A stretch of DNA of 64,000 nucleotides from Winogradskyella sediminis. GTDB lineage: Bacteria > Bacteroidota > Bacteroidia > Flavobacteriales > Flavobacteriaceae. The notes under the pieces are model-generated. The model was not told where the DNA came from, made no database searches, and was given only the letters and a program-made list of their open reading frames with translations. Position numbers and translations under genes: made by a program. Numbering within the stretch: position 1 is the first letter of the stretch; the number at the start of each line of letters is the position of its first letter. Positions 1 to 9,196 of this stretch are shown here, piece after piece. The stretch lies in assembly GCF_003387355.1 (NCBI RefSeq), contig NZ_QUNH01000001.1:62001-126000 (forward strand), read 5' to 3'.

Positions 1-422
1 AAAAGGAGAACAAATCTGTTAACGTTTTAATGTTTAGTCACCAACCTGAAGAAATTTACGCAATAAGCACAATTAAGGCAGGCGCTTCTGGCTACTTAAA
101 TAAAGAGGCCGATGTTGAGGAAATTGAAACCGCAATTCGAAAAATTTCTGCAGGAGAAATATCCCTAAGTGAAAAAATGGATAAACATTTTCGTTATGAA
201 GACACGCGAAAAAGTAGAAGCCGTATGTTCAAAAAGCTTTCCACTAGAGAAATTGAAGTTTTAAAACTATTATCAATTGGACGTAAGAATAAAGAAATAG
301 CTCAAGAATTAGACATAAACGAAAAAACGGTTAGTACGTATAAAGCCAGACTATTTAAGAAGCTAAACGTCACTAATATTGTTGACTTAATTCACCAAGC
401 AAAACATCACAACCTTACATAA
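1..422 (+). CDS. LuxR/NarL-type response regulator, C-terminal part (5' truncated by window edge)
   Basis: The reading frame is open to the left edge (first full codon at 3), so the start lies outside the window; the ATG at 30 is internal. The first residues match the end of a receiver domain: a hydrophobic beta strand, then GASGYLNK, which holds the conserved Lys of REC domains. After a charged linker comes a LuxR-type helix-turn-helix with LSTREIEVLKLLSIG, NKEIAQELDINEKTVSTYK and a final helix. The family consists of two-component response regulators that bind DNA through this four-helix domain. The phosphoacceptor Asp and the partner kinase are not visible. It converges with dnaG, with only 9 bases between stops. 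Confidence 0.88.
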   Translation, partial: KENKSVNVLMFSHQPEEIYAISTIKAGASGYLNKEADVEEIETAIRKISAGEISLSEKMDKHFRYEDTRKSRSRMFKKLSTREIEVLKLLSIGRKNKEIAQELDINEKTVSTYKARLFKKLNVTNIVDLIHQAKHHNLT

Positions 423-431
423 GCCTTAGTT

Positions 432-2396
432 TTAACCAACCACCTTACCTAGCTTACGAGATAGCAGCATCTTTAAACCAACATAATCTTTTACATCCTC
501 TATTATTGAGCGTGTGTCTGCATTAGCGTTTAAAGTTTCATTCTTATATTCTGCAACCTTCTTATCAATTAAGTGGCATCGTAAGCTTAAAATGGTCTGA
601 CTAACCAATTGAGATATAGATTGATCTTTTTCTTTCGGAATAATTTGATTGCGTTCCCAATCGTGGAGATTATAGCGTTCATCCTCCATTAGAATACTAG
701 TAACCGTACTTGCCGATTCTTGATCGAGTTGATTGATAAAGTTTTTTGTTGAAAAACTTTCATCTTGATTTAATTTTTCAATAATGGAATAATAAAGCAC
801 TTTGAATTGTGGGTTAGTAAATTGCATCTCATCTTCTTGAAGATCTAAATACACTTTTTCAAACACTCGTGTTTCATGTTTTGTAGGTTCTAAAATGAGC
901 TCACCCGACTTCTCATCTTCTTGTAAAATTAAGTCTTCAAACTGTTCCGTTCGATCACCATAGAGCATTAATATTTCAATAATTTTTCGCTCTAATTCAT
1001 ATTGAACATCAATTTTTCGTTTGGCTTGTGGTTCATTCTTAACCACCTGAAACGCTTGCTGTTCTTGCACATGTGCCTTACTCGCCTCTTGTACATCCTT
1101 TTTATTTATTTGTGCCAACGTACTAAACAGTACACTTTCACTGATATCCATAATGCGAGCACATTCTTGAATGTAGATTTCTCGTTTAATCTGATCTGGT
1201 ATTTTAGCGATGCTATTTACAATTTCGCGAATAGTTTCTGCCTTTTTTATAGGATCATTATTTGCTTCCTTAACCAATAGCGAAGCTTTAAACTGAATAA
1301 AATCTTTAGCATTATCTTCAAGATATGCCGTGAGTTCTTCTAAGGTGTTTGATCTTGAAAAACTATCTGGATCTTCACCATCTGGAAATGTACAGATTTT
1401 AACATTAACACCTTGCTCTAAGATTAAATCGATACCACGAATCGAAGCTCTAATTCCGGCTGCATCACCATCAAAAAGCACCGTAATATTATTTGTTAAA
1501 CGATTAATTAAACGTATTTGATCTGGTGACAATGCTGTACCAGAAGATGAAACCACATTGGTAATTCCGGTTTGATGAAACTGAATAACATCTGTATACC
1601 CTTCAACTAAATAACAATTATCTTCCTTAGCGATACTTTGCTTAGCATGATATAATCCATATAAAATTTTACTTTTATGGTAGATTTCGCTTTCTGGTGA
1701 ATTTAGATATTTTGCAGCTTTTTTATCATTGACTAATATACGACCACCAAATCCTAAAATACGACCACTCATACTATGAATAGGAAACATAACCCTACCC
1801 TTAAACCTATCGAAACGTTTTTCTCCTTTTACAATGGTTAAGCCTGTTTGTTCTAAAAACTCTAGCTTATATGCCTTACGCAAGGCATCATCTGTAAACG
1901 CTTGCCATTCATCTAAAGAGTATCCCAACTCAAATTTCTTAATAGTTTCTTCAGTAAAACCACGTTCTTTAAAGTAACTTAACCCTATGGCTTTTCCCTG
2001 GTCGGTTTTATGGAGGATTTTTTGAAAATACGAATTAGCATACTCACTAACCAAATACAAACTTTCTCGCGTATCGGCTTGCGCTTTTTCTTCATCTGTA
2101 CGCTCAGTCTCCTCGATTTCTATATTGTACTTTTTAGCCAAATATTTTATGGCTTCAGGGTATGTAAAATGCTCGTGCTCCATTAAAAATGTAACAGCAT
2201 TTCCACCTTTTCCGCTAGAAAAATCTTTCCAGATTTGTTTCACAGGAGACACCATAAAACTAGGAGAACGTTCTTCACTAAAAGGACTTAAACCTTTAAA
2301 ATTACTTCCCGATTTTTTAAGTTGTACAAAATCGCCTATCACCTCTTCTACGCGAGCGGTTTCAAAGACTTGAGCTATGGAGTTTTGTGAGATCAA
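432..2396 (-). CDS. dnaG: DNA primase DnaG, with non-canonical zinc-binding domain
   Basis: This primase makes RNA primers at the replication fork. At 654 residues it has the family order: N-terminal CHC2-like domain (about 1-100), RNA polymerase core with Toprim (LVEGYTDVIQF near residue 264, LFDGDAAG near 308, then GEDPDSF), and a C-terminal helicase-interaction region. The N-terminal domain keeps the fold signature (FKGLSPF, SPSFMVSP, SGKGGNAVTFLMEH), but all four zinc ligands are gone: the C-x2-H pair reads SPFS and the C-x2-C pair reads DFSS. The start is TTG at 2396. An in-frame stop lies 30 bases upstream with no ATG between, and the next Met falls inside the N-terminal domain. Confidence 0.95.
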   Translation of the reverse strand: MISQNSIAQVFETARVEEVIGDFVQLKKSGSNFKGLSPFSEERSPSFMVSPVKQIWKDFSSGKGGNAVTFLMEHEHFTYPEAIKYLAKKYNIEIEETERTDEEKAQADTRESLYLVSEYANSYFQKILHKTDQGKAIGLSYFKERGFTEETIKKFELGYSLDEWQAFTDDALRKAYKLEFLEQTGLTIVKGEKRFDRFKGRVMFPIHSMSGRILGFGGRILVNDKKAAKYLNSPESEIYHKSKILYGLYHAKQSIAKEDNCYLVEGYTDVIQFHQTGITNVVSSSGTALSPDQIRLINRLTNNITVLFDGDAAGIRASIRGIDLILEQGVNVKICTFPDGEDPDSFSRSNTLEELTAYLEDNAKDFIQFKASLLVKEANNDPIKKAETIREIVNSIAKIPDQIKREIYIQECARIMDISESVLFSTLAQINKKDVQEASKAHVQEQQAFQVVKNEPQAKRKIDVQYELERKIIEILMLYGDRTEQFEDLILQEDEKSGELILEPTKHETRVFEKVYLDLQEDEMQFTNPQFKVLYYSIIEKLNQDESFSTKNFINQLDQESASTVTSILMEDERYNLHDWERNQIIPKEKDQSISQLVSQTILSLRCHLIDKKVAEYKNETLNANADTRSIIEDVKDYVGLKMLLSRKLGKVVG

Positions 2397-2560
2397 TGTA
2401 TGGATTTTTGCAAGTTTGTAAAGTTAAGACAAATTAGCATTATCGAAAAATAGAAGCTAGTTTTTTAGATTCAAAAATTTGAATTTCTCATTTAAAAGAA
2501 AGACCTTAGATTATCTATATTGCAACGCTTTTCTCATAATCATTGAAATATAAAAATTAA

Positions 2561-2887
2561 ATGAATTGGATTTTATTAATTATTGCCGGATTATTTGAAG
2601 TTGCCTTTGCTACCTGCCTAGGTAAAGCCAAAGCAGCTACTGGAATTGAGACCACCTATTGGTATATAGGATTCTTAGCTTGCTTAAGTATTAGTATGCT
2701 TCTGCTTGTTAAAGCAACGCAAGAATTACCAATAGGAACGGCTTATGCTGTTTGGACCGGAATTGGTGCTGTAGGAACGGTTCTGGTCGGTGTTTTTGTC
2801 TTTAAAGAACCTGCCACGTTTTGGAGATTGTTTTTTATTTCGACATTAATAATTTCAATTGTTGGACTAAAAGTAGTTTCTCACTAA
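2561..2887 (+). CDS. SMR-family small multidrug efflux protein (EmrE/SugE type)
   Basis: A 108-residue integral membrane protein with four predicted helices, the standard size for this family. The start MNWILLIIAGLFEVAFATCLGKA carries the conserved membrane Glu of helix 1 (Glu13 or 14 in the family), which couples proton entry to export of cationic compounds or guanidinium. YAVWTGIGAVGTVLVG in helix 3 is the family signature. Members act as homo- or heterodimers in the inner membrane. It stands alone, divergent from dnaG, and is followed by a hairpin terminator. Whether it is a guanidinium exporter or a broad drug exporter cannot be decided from sequence. Confidence 0.9.
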   Translation: MNWILLIIAGLFEVAFATCLGKAKAATGIETTYWYIGFLACLSISMLLLVKATQELPIGTAYAVWTGIGAVGTVLVGVFVFKEPATFWRLFFISTLIISIVGLKVVSH

Positions 2888-2892
2888 AAGAA

Positions 2893-2928
2893 AAAAGGCT
2901 TCAATCCTTTACAGATGAAAAGCCTTTT
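2893..2928 (+). terminator. intrinsic terminator after the SMR gene
   Basis: Stem AAAAGGCT / AGCCTTTT begins six bases after the SMR stop codon. The A and T tracts on either side allow it to serve the converging outer-membrane gene on the other strand as well. Confidence 0.75.
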
Positions 2929-2964
2929 AACACTCAAAAATTGATTAATTAATTGATTGATGAA

Positions 2965-4077
2965 TTAGTCCATATCAAATCGAAGTCCGACTGAAATATT
3001 ATTTTGATCCACAACCTGATTTTTAAACAACGGATTTAAATCGTATTTTACATATAAAGCCACATCTCCTAAAGCAAAATATCCACTTAAACCATATACA
3101 AATTCACTGACCTCAAATTGATCGCGTTGCTTCTCTTTTTCACGCTCCCCATCTTCTTTATATTTTATTTTTTGCATGCTTCCTATATTTAAACCTGCAT
3201 ATCCACCTATTCCTATTTTTAATTGTTTGTAAGTCGAATATCTAAAATAATCTTCTCGATCCACCTTTTTAGAAGGTCCAAATTCAAGATGCATCGGAAT
3301 CACAAGGTTGGTGGCTCTAAACTTTATTTTATCGGCATCTAAACGGTATTCTTCTAATGAGATATCTCCATCAGTATTGACTAAATAATTATTGTCTTTA
3401 AGCTTTAACTTGTTCCATTGAAACGAGAAACCGTATTTTAACCTCCAGAAATTAGTATTTTCAAAAATTCTTGTTTTCCATGCATAACCCAATTCTATGA
3501 ATCCTGAACCACCTAATTTATATGGAGAATCTTCTAAATCCTGACCATCGATTAAGGTATTATTAAATCCAAATGCAAAAACAATATCTGTCGTTGTGCG
3601 CCTGTCATATTTTCTAGGTTTATCACTAGACTTTTCACCAAAATAAATAAAGCTTTCATTAGTGTCATCATCGCTACCTCCTATTCTAAACACAAACCCA
3701 TCATCATCGCCTGTCTCTGTTTGCTTGTATTGGTAAGCTTCATATCCATTTCGCTCTAATAGTGCTATTTGTTTATTTATGATTTCAATTCGGTTTTCAA
3801 TGTTAAGTGCTGCTTTTTTTGCTGCTTCTTTTTTTAAGTTTTCAGCTTCTTCTGCTGTAATTTCTTTATCGTCTAGTTGTTTATTTATTTTAGAAATCTT
3901 CAACTTTAAAATACCCCTTTCTTCTTCTTCAACCTTATTCTTATCTTTTTCTAAAAGACTAATTTTATAATTTACCTTTTCATATTTAATGGAATCTAAT
4001 TCCTTGGTTTGAGCCTGCACTGTAACCAATGCTAAGGATACCATAAAATACACTACTAATTTTGTAATTGTGTTCAT
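2965..4077 (-). CDS. outer-membrane beta-barrel-like protein with coiled-coil N-terminus
   Basis: I set the start at the ATG at 4077, because MNTITKLVVYFMVSLALVTVQAQ is a clean signal peptide. An upstream ATG at 4137 would add 20 residues in front of it. After cleavage come about 90 charged Lys/Glu-rich residues predicted as coiled coil, then alternating aromatic/hydrophobic strands (FGFNNTLIDG, GLNIGSMQKI) ending in ISVGLRFDMD, a typical outer-membrane barrel end. It is last in an operon with an ECF sigma factor and a single-span membrane protein, so it may be a target or sensor of that system. No specific family is recognised. Confidence 0.75.
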   Translation of the reverse strand: MNTITKLVVYFMVSLALVTVQAQTKELDSIKYEKVNYKISLLEKDKNKVEEEERGILKLKISKINKQLDDKEITAEEAENLKKEAAKKAALNIENRIEIINKQIALLERNGYEAYQYKQTETGDDDGFVFRIGGSDDDTNESFIYFGEKSSDKPRKYDRRTTTDIVFAFGFNNTLIDGQDLEDSPYKLGGSGFIELGYAWKTRIFENTNFWRLKYGFSFQWNKLKLKDNNYLVNTDGDISLEEYRLDADKIKFRATNLVIPMHLEFGPSKKVDREDYFRYSTYKQLKIGIGGYAGLNIGSMQKIKYKEDGEREKEKQRDQFEVSEFVYGLSGYFALGDVALYVKYDLNPLFKNQVVDQNNISVGLRFDMD

Positions 4078-4156
4078 AACTGTTCGTTTTTTGATGGATT
4101 GATTATTGATGTTTGATTTGATTAGCGTTATAATCAAAATAATTAGATTTCTTATT

Positions 4157-4948
4157 TTAATGATTACGATCTGCGACCGCTGTTTTTACAGTTTCATAAC
4201 TCTCCTTTAAGGCTTCGAATACACGACTTCTGAATGATTGTCCCATTTCGTCTTCAACACTCATTAATAAAGCATTAGCATCTACGGTTTGAATCAATTC
4301 GTTTTTTAAATTGTCTTTAAAAAGTTCTTTACTAGCAATTTTTAATAAAGAATCGATTTCTTTATCACTAACAGTTGTACTCTCTAACTTTATCTTCTGT
4401 ACAGCTTCTGCCACTGCAATTTTTAATCTTGCCTCTTCCAAAAGACCTTGCACTTCATTATTAAGAATGGCCTCTTGAGTTGTATTTATACTCTTTTCCT
4501 CAACAGGTATCGATTGTATGGCCAATTGATTGTCTGGCTCTGTTTTTTTATAAATAGATTTTTGAGTCTCTACATTTTTAGATGTTTTAAATAATGGTAC
4601 TACATCTTTATCCTTTTGCCCCTTGTGATCTTCTTTTGCAAGCTCAATAGATTCTTTTTGAGAAGGCTCTATTTGTTTATTTTTTAAAGGCACTGTAATC
4701 TTATCGTCTTCAACGATTTCTGGCAATACTGTTTCAGAAGGACTTGTACCAAGAAACTGTGTTGTAAGTGCTATCATAATTAATAAGCCTGCCGCAATTC
4801 TTAACCACCAAAAGATTGTTTTTTTCGATCGATTATCATCAGCATCATCTAATCGCTTAGATAGTTTAGACCAACTATCTGTAGATGGTGACAAGGTTCT
4901 ATTTTCTAACTTGTCTTTTATATTTTCTTCAAACTTAATTGGTGCCAT
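4157..4948 (-). CDS. single-span membrane protein coupled to ECF sigma factor (candidate anti-sigma)
   Basis: The 263-residue protein starts with a soluble segment of about 45 residues, followed by one membrane helix (IFWWLRIAAGLLIMIALT) and a long Lys/Glu-rich periplasmic part. This layout fits an anti-sigma factor that holds the sigma factor at the membrane. The gene overlaps the sigma gene by 14 bases, which suggests translational coupling. I see no zinc-type anti-sigma motif (HxxxCxxC), so this role is inferred from position and topology only. The next gene downstream encodes an outer-membrane protein. Confidence 0.6.
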   Translation of the reverse strand: MAPIKFEENIKDKLENRTLSPSTDSWSKLSKRLDDADDNRSKKTIFWWLRIAAGLLIMIALTTQFLGTSPSETVLPEIVEDDKITVPLKNKQIEPSQKESIELAKEDHKGQKDKDVVPLFKTSKNVETQKSIYKKTEPDNQLAIQSIPVEEKSINTTQEAILNNEVQGLLEEARLKIAVAEAVQKIKLESTTVSDKEIDSLLKIASKELFKDNLKNELIQTVDANALLMSVEDEMGQSFRSRVFEALKESYETVKTAVADRNH

Positions 4949-5498
4949 AACTACTGTTATTTAATTCTATTAATTTTTTCTGAAGCATTTGTCTTGCTTT
5001 AAATAGCTGTGATTTAGAAGTACCTTGAGAAATTTTTAATAACTCAGCAATTTCATGGTGCTTATACCCTTCTATCGCATACATAACAAAAACCATTCTG
5101 TAACCTTCAGGTAAACTATCTATAAGTTGCTGTATTTCTGCTACCTGAATATTACTGTCAATATTGTTAGACGAATCTCCATCTAGATAGTTTTCGTCTC
5201 CTGCAAATTCAATATTTTTATGTTTTCTAAGAAATGAAATAGCTTCTCTCACCATAATGCGTCTTATCCAACCTTCAAAACTACCTTCATTTTTAAACGA
5301 GTTTAAATATTTAAAGACTTTAAAGAAACCATTCAACATAACTTCTTCAGCTTGGTGTACATCCTTTATATAATACCTACAAATACTCAACATTTTTGGC
5401 GCATGTAACTCGTACAACACATGCTGTGCATCACGATTTTGTTTCGCTGCGCGCTGTATAAGTTTCGTTTCGTTTTTATGAAGTTGAATAACTTTCAT
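4935..5498 (-). CDS. ECF-type RNA polymerase sigma factor
   Basis: At 187 residues this has the usual ECF length. Region 2 is visible around residues 20-95 (DVHQAEEVMLNGFFKVFKYL, then FEGWIRRIMVREAISFLRK), and region 4 around 125-180 (IDSLPEGYRMVFVMYAIEGY, HHEIAELLKISQGTSKSQL). These contact the -10-like and -35-like elements of target promoters. It is the first gene of an operon with a membrane-anchored protein and an outer-membrane protein, the usual arrangement for an envelope-responsive sigma system. Confidence 0.92.
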   Translation of the reverse strand: MKVIQLHKNETKLIQRAAKQNRDAQHVLYELHAPKMLSICRYYIKDVHQAEEVMLNGFFKVFKYLNSFKNEGSFEGWIRRIMVREAISFLRKHKNIEFAGDENYLDGDSSNNIDSNIQVAEIQQLIDSLPEGYRMVFVMYAIEGYKHHEIAELLKISQGTSKSQLFKARQMLQKKLIELNNSSYGTN

Positions 5499-5824
5499 GG
5501 CTTAGTTTAAATTCTGACTACGTACAGATGCCTTTCTATTTATAAAGACGCAAATTAGTTTACAAAGGTTGCCTAAGGCATTAAATAAAAAACAACAAAT
5601 ATATAACAAGCTGATTGTCATTAATTTAATTCGTGTTTTTTTTTTATAAAAAAATAAAAAGGAAATATTTCTACGGATAAGTTACAGAAATGTGATTGAT
5701 ATATAAGGACAGACAACAGTATTAAAATGGTTTATTAAGAATACTCATTTTATTTAATGTTCTACTACTCTACTCATTATCATAACAAAGTAGGTAAGAA
5801 CAAAAAGAAATTAATAGAACTCAG
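5499..5824. other. intergenic region, no gene seen
   Basis: 326 AT-rich bases between the polyprenyl synthase stop and the ECF sigma start, both on the minus strand. It presumably contains the sigma operon promoter near its left end. I see no coding frame with composition like its neighbours and no strong hairpin. Confidence 0.5.
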
Positions 5825-6802
5825 TTATTTTTTTCTATCAATAACGTAATCTACCATTAATTTAAGAGAAGCTTTGTATGGAGATTCTGGATAGGTTGCC
5901 AATATACTTAAGGCATCTTCCTGAAATGTTTTCATCTTAGAAACCGCATAATCCAATCCTCCATTAGCTTTTACAAAGGCAATAACTTCTTTTACTCGTT
6001 TTTTGTCTTTGTTATGATTTTTAACAGAATTAATTAGCCAGGATTTTTCTTTTTTAGTACAATTATTTAGTACATATATTAAAGGAAGTGTCATCTTTTG
6101 CTCCTTAATATCTATACCAGTTGGTTTTCCGATAGCTTCCTTTCCATAATCGAACAAATCATCTTTAATTTGAAATGCCATTCCTATTAACTCGCCAAAT
6201 TTTCGCATCGTTTCTACTTCTGGCGAATTAGGTTTTACAGAAGCCGCACCTAAACTACAGCAAGCAGCAATTAAAGTCGCTGTTTTCTGACGAATGATTT
6301 CGTAATAAACCGTTTCATCAATATCAAGCTGTCTCGCTTTTTCTATTTGAAGTAATTCACCTTCACTCATTTCGCGAACAGCGACAGAGATAATTTTCAG
6401 TAAATCGAAATCGTTATTGTCTATAGAAAGTAATAAGCCTTTTGAAAGCAAAAAATCACCAATAAGGACAGCAATTTTATTTTTCCATAAAGCATTTATA
6501 GAAAAAAAACCGCGTCTTCTATTACTATCATCTACAACATCATCATGTACTAATGTCGCCGTATGAATGAGCTCAATAACCGAAGCACCTCTATAAGTCC
6601 GTTCGCTAACTTCACCATTATTCATCATTTTTGCAACCAAAAACACAAACATAGGTCTCATCTGTTTTCCTTTACGGTTTACAATGTAATGAGTAATTCT
6701 ATTGAGAAGCGCCACCTTACTCGCCATAGAAAGTTGAAACTTTTGTTCAAAAAGATCCATTTCATAGGCAATTGGAAGTTTTATTTGTTCGGTTATTTTC
6801 AT
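5825..6802 (-). CDS. all-trans polyprenyl diphosphate synthase
   Basis: This enzyme condenses isopentenyl diphosphate onto an allylic diphosphate to make the long chain of the respiratory quinone (menaquinone in flavobacteria). Both aspartate-rich motifs are present: LVHDDVVDDSNRRRG near residue 85 and QIKDDLFDYG near residue 215. The GKQMRPMFVFL segment near residue 45 holds substrate-binding Lys and Arg. Its 325 residues match octaprenyl/nonaprenyl synthases better than the shorter farnesyl synthases. It stands alone on the minus strand. The chain length made cannot be read from the sequence with certainty. Confidence 0.9.
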   Translation of the reverse strand: MKITEQIKLPIAYEMDLFEQKFQLSMASKVALLNRITHYIVNRKGKQMRPMFVFLVAKMMNNGEVSERTYRGASVIELIHTATLVHDDVVDDSNRRRGFFSINALWKNKIAVLIGDFLLSKGLLLSIDNNDFDLLKIISVAVREMSEGELLQIEKARQLDIDETVYYEIIRQKTATLIAACCSLGAASVKPNSPEVETMRKFGELIGMAFQIKDDLFDYGKEAIGKPTGIDIKEQKMTLPLIYVLNNCTKKEKSWLINSVKNHNKDKKRVKEVIAFVKANGGLDYAVSKMKTFQEDALSILATYPESPYKASLKLMVDYVIDRKK

Positions 6803-6935
6803 TTTGAATTTAAAACTTTGCGAATTTACAAATTCTAATACTAATTATTCACAAAACGGGAATTATAGAATTTTAACTTTTACTACTCGGATTAATTTGT
6901 AACTTTATCCCTACTAATTAAAAAACCAAAAACAC

Positions 6936-7988
6936 ATGAAAAAAATTACATTTTTACTTTTTGCTTTAATAGCAATTTCATTTAACACTGAAGCATTTGG
7001 ACAGTGTGGAGTAGATACCGCCGAAGGTCCATATACAAATTTCAACACTTCATTTGGTGGTGCACCTTGTGACGCTGGCTCTGGTTCTCCAACTAACGAA
7101 CTTCCTTTTGCTGCTTGGGCAGATGAAGCTTACCTCATGGACAACGTAGTACTAGGTTACACATACACGTTTAGCCTTTGTAACGGTGATGGCGCAGGAT
7201 CTTGGACACCTAGTTTTACAATCATTGCTCCTTCTGGAGCTGTTGATGCAACAGGTTTAGATGATGGCTCTACTTGTGCCTTAACTTGGACAGCAACCGA
7301 GGAAGGTACTTATATTATCGTTATTTCTGAAGAAGGAGTCGCTTGTGGTACTTCTACAAATAACGGTACTGATAATGGTTTTCCTGCTATAACTGGTACA
7401 GATGGTGAAACTTGTCCTGTTTGTGAAGAACTCTTTCCACCTTCTTGTACTACTGTAGTTTCACCAGCAGACAACGCTATAAATGTTGTTTCTGAAGAAA
7501 ACATTACTGATGGTATCATTAGTAGAGAAGTTTTATTATCATGGGATCCTGTAGATGGAGCAGATGGTTATGCTGTTAGCTTTGGTGGTAATGTCTTGGG
7601 AGAAACAGCTGGCACACAAATAACTCTTTATGGATTAGATTTTGAGACTACTTACACTTGGAGTATCTTACCTATAAATTGTGCTGGAACAGCTACATCA
7701 TGTGCTACATGGACATTTACTACAGACTCTGCATTATCAATAACGGATAATGAATTGGAAGAATTTAGCGTGTATCCTAATCCAACTTCTGGTATTTTAG
7801 ACATTAAGTCTACTCAAGATATTGATAAGGTTGAAGTATTTAATTTACTTGGTCAAAATGTAGCAAGTTTTACTGAAAATACTATTATTGATTCTTCAAT
7901 TAACTTATCTGAATTATCAAATGGACTTTACTTAGTAAAGATTACTTCTGGAGATAAAACTCAAACCTTAAGAGTTACTAAAGAATAA
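6936..7988 (+). CDS. secreted protein with type IX secretion C-terminal sorting tail
   Basis: A signal peptide (about residues 1-22, ending EAFGQ) leads a Cys-rich region of about 140 residues with no recognised family. A fibronectin type III-like domain follows (about 165-265, AVSFGGNVLGET, TYTWSILPINC). The last 75 residues are a Por secretion tail: FSVYPNPTSG, then VEVFNLLGQNV, LSELSNGLYLVKI and final TLRVTKE. Such tails direct export across the outer membrane by the T9SS and removal by the PorU-type sortase. The cargo is probably an adhesin or surface protein. It ends at a strong terminator shared with rlmN. Confidence 0.88.
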   Translation: MKKITFLLFALIAISFNTEAFGQCGVDTAEGPYTNFNTSFGGAPCDAGSGSPTNELPFAAWADEAYLMDNVVLGYTYTFSLCNGDGAGSWTPSFTIIAPSGAVDATGLDDGSTCALTWTATEEGTYIIVISEEGVACGTSTNNGTDNGFPAITGTDGETCPVCEELFPPSCTTVVSPADNAINVVSEENITDGIISREVLLSWDPVDGADGYAVSFGGNVLGETAGTQITLYGLDFETTYTWSILPINCAGTATSCATWTFTTDSALSITDNELEEFSVYPNPTSGILDIKSTQDIDKVEVFNLLGQNVASFTENTIIDSSINLSELSNGLYLVKITSGDKTQTLRVTKE

Positions 7989-8004
7989 TATTATATTCAA
8001 ACAG

Positions 8005-8033
8005 AAAAAAGCGGCAATTGCCGCTTTTTTTTA
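8005..8033. terminator. bidirectional intrinsic terminator between secreted protein and rlmN
   Basis: The near-perfect palindrome AGCGGCAATTGCCGCT is flanked by A and T runs. It lies between two converging genes, so it works in both directions. Confidence 0.85.
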
Positions 8034-8064
8034 TGTCTAAAATCTAAATGATTTTTAATTTAAA

Positions 8065-9105
8065 TTAACTTTTATTAGCCAATTGCCCACAAGCGGCATC
8101 TATATCTTTTCCTCTACTACGTCTTACGGTTACAGTGATATTATTAGCCTCTAGTACTGAAACATACATATCTATGGCTTTTGAGTTGGCTTGTTGAAAT
8201 TCACCATCATCGATTGGGTTATATTCAATGAGGTTCACTTTGCTTGGTGCAAATTTGCAAAACTCAACTAAGGCTTCTGCATCTTTACGTTTATCGTTAA
8301 TAGTATCCCAAACAACATACTCATAAGTAATTCTATTTTTTGTTGCAGCGTACCAGTATTGCAAAGCCTCTCTTAAATCAATTAACGGAAATGTAGCGTT
8401 AAATGGCATTATAGACGTACGAATCTCATCTATCGCAGAATGTAGTGAAACGGCTAACTTAAATTTCACCTTATCATCCGCCATTTTCTTAATCATTTTT
8501 GGCACTCCAGAGGTTGATACCACAATTCGTTTTGGTGACATGCCTAAACCCTCTGGTGATGTAATTTTATCAATAGCCTTAAGCACATTATTATAGTTCA
8601 TTAAGGGCTCTCCCATTCCCATAAACACAATATTACTCAACGGTCTGTTATGGTATAATCTACTCTCATTATCTATAGCGACGACTTGATCGTATATTTC
8701 ATCTGGATTAAGATTTCGCATACGTTTTAATCGTGATGTTGCACAAAACCTACAATCTAAACTACAACCCACCTGAGAGGACACACAGGCCGTTGTTCTC
8801 GTTGCTGTTGGTATCAATACAGACTCTACAATTAAATCGTCGTGTAAACGCACTGCATTTTTAATTGTACCATCAGCACTACGTTGCATCTGATCTACCT
8901 TAATATGATTAATTACAAAGTTATCTTCTAGCATTTGTCGGGTTTCAATAGATATGTTTGTCATATCTTCAAAACTATATGCAGACTTCTGCCATAACCA
9001 CTCATATACTTGGTTGCCTCTAAATGCTTTATCTCCTTGCTTTACAAAGAAATCTCTGAGTTGATCTTTTGTTAAAGCTCTTATATCTTTCTTTTTTACT
9101 TCCAT
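8065..9105 (-). CDS. rlmN: 23S rRNA (A2503) / tRNA (A37) C2-methyltransferase RlmN
   Basis: Radical SAM enzyme that methylates C2 of adenosine 2503 in 23S rRNA and of A37 in some tRNAs. The cluster motif CSLDCRFC (C-x3-C-x2-C) sits near residue 113. The SAM-binding GMGEPLMNY follows, as does the C-terminal CGQL with the catalytic Cys that forms the methyl intermediate. The ATG at 9105 is preferred over an upstream TTG at 9114, since family members begin with ME-KKKDIR. A terminator for queA lies just upstream, so rlmN probably has its own promoter. Confidence 0.95.
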   Translation of the reverse strand: MEVKKKDIRALTKDQLRDFFVKQGDKAFRGNQVYEWLWQKSAYSFEDMTNISIETRQMLEDNFVINHIKVDQMQRSADGTIKNAVRLHDDLIVESVLIPTATRTTACVSSQVGCSLDCRFCATSRLKRMRNLNPDEIYDQVVAIDNESRLYHNRPLSNIVFMGMGEPLMNYNNVLKAIDKITSPEGLGMSPKRIVVSTSGVPKMIKKMADDKVKFKLAVSLHSAIDEIRTSIMPFNATFPLIDLREALQYWYAATKNRITYEYVVWDTINDKRKDAEALVEFCKFAPSKVNLIEYNPIDDGEFQQANSKAIDMYVSVLEANNITVTVRRSRGKDIDAACGQLANKS

Positions 9106-9147
9106 GATATGCAAAAGTACTTAAATGAATCTGGTTTTCTATTAAAA

Positions 9148-9177
9148 TAAAAAAGCCTCAATGAAGAGACTTTTTTA
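9148..9177 (-). terminator. intrinsic terminator after queA
   Basis: Read on the minus strand, AAAGTCTC, a TTCATT loop and GAGGCTTTTTT form an eight-pair stem with one G-U pair and a U tract. It lies 20 bases after the queA stop. Confidence 0.75.
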
Positions 9178-9196
9178 AATTTTATAATTTTTACGC

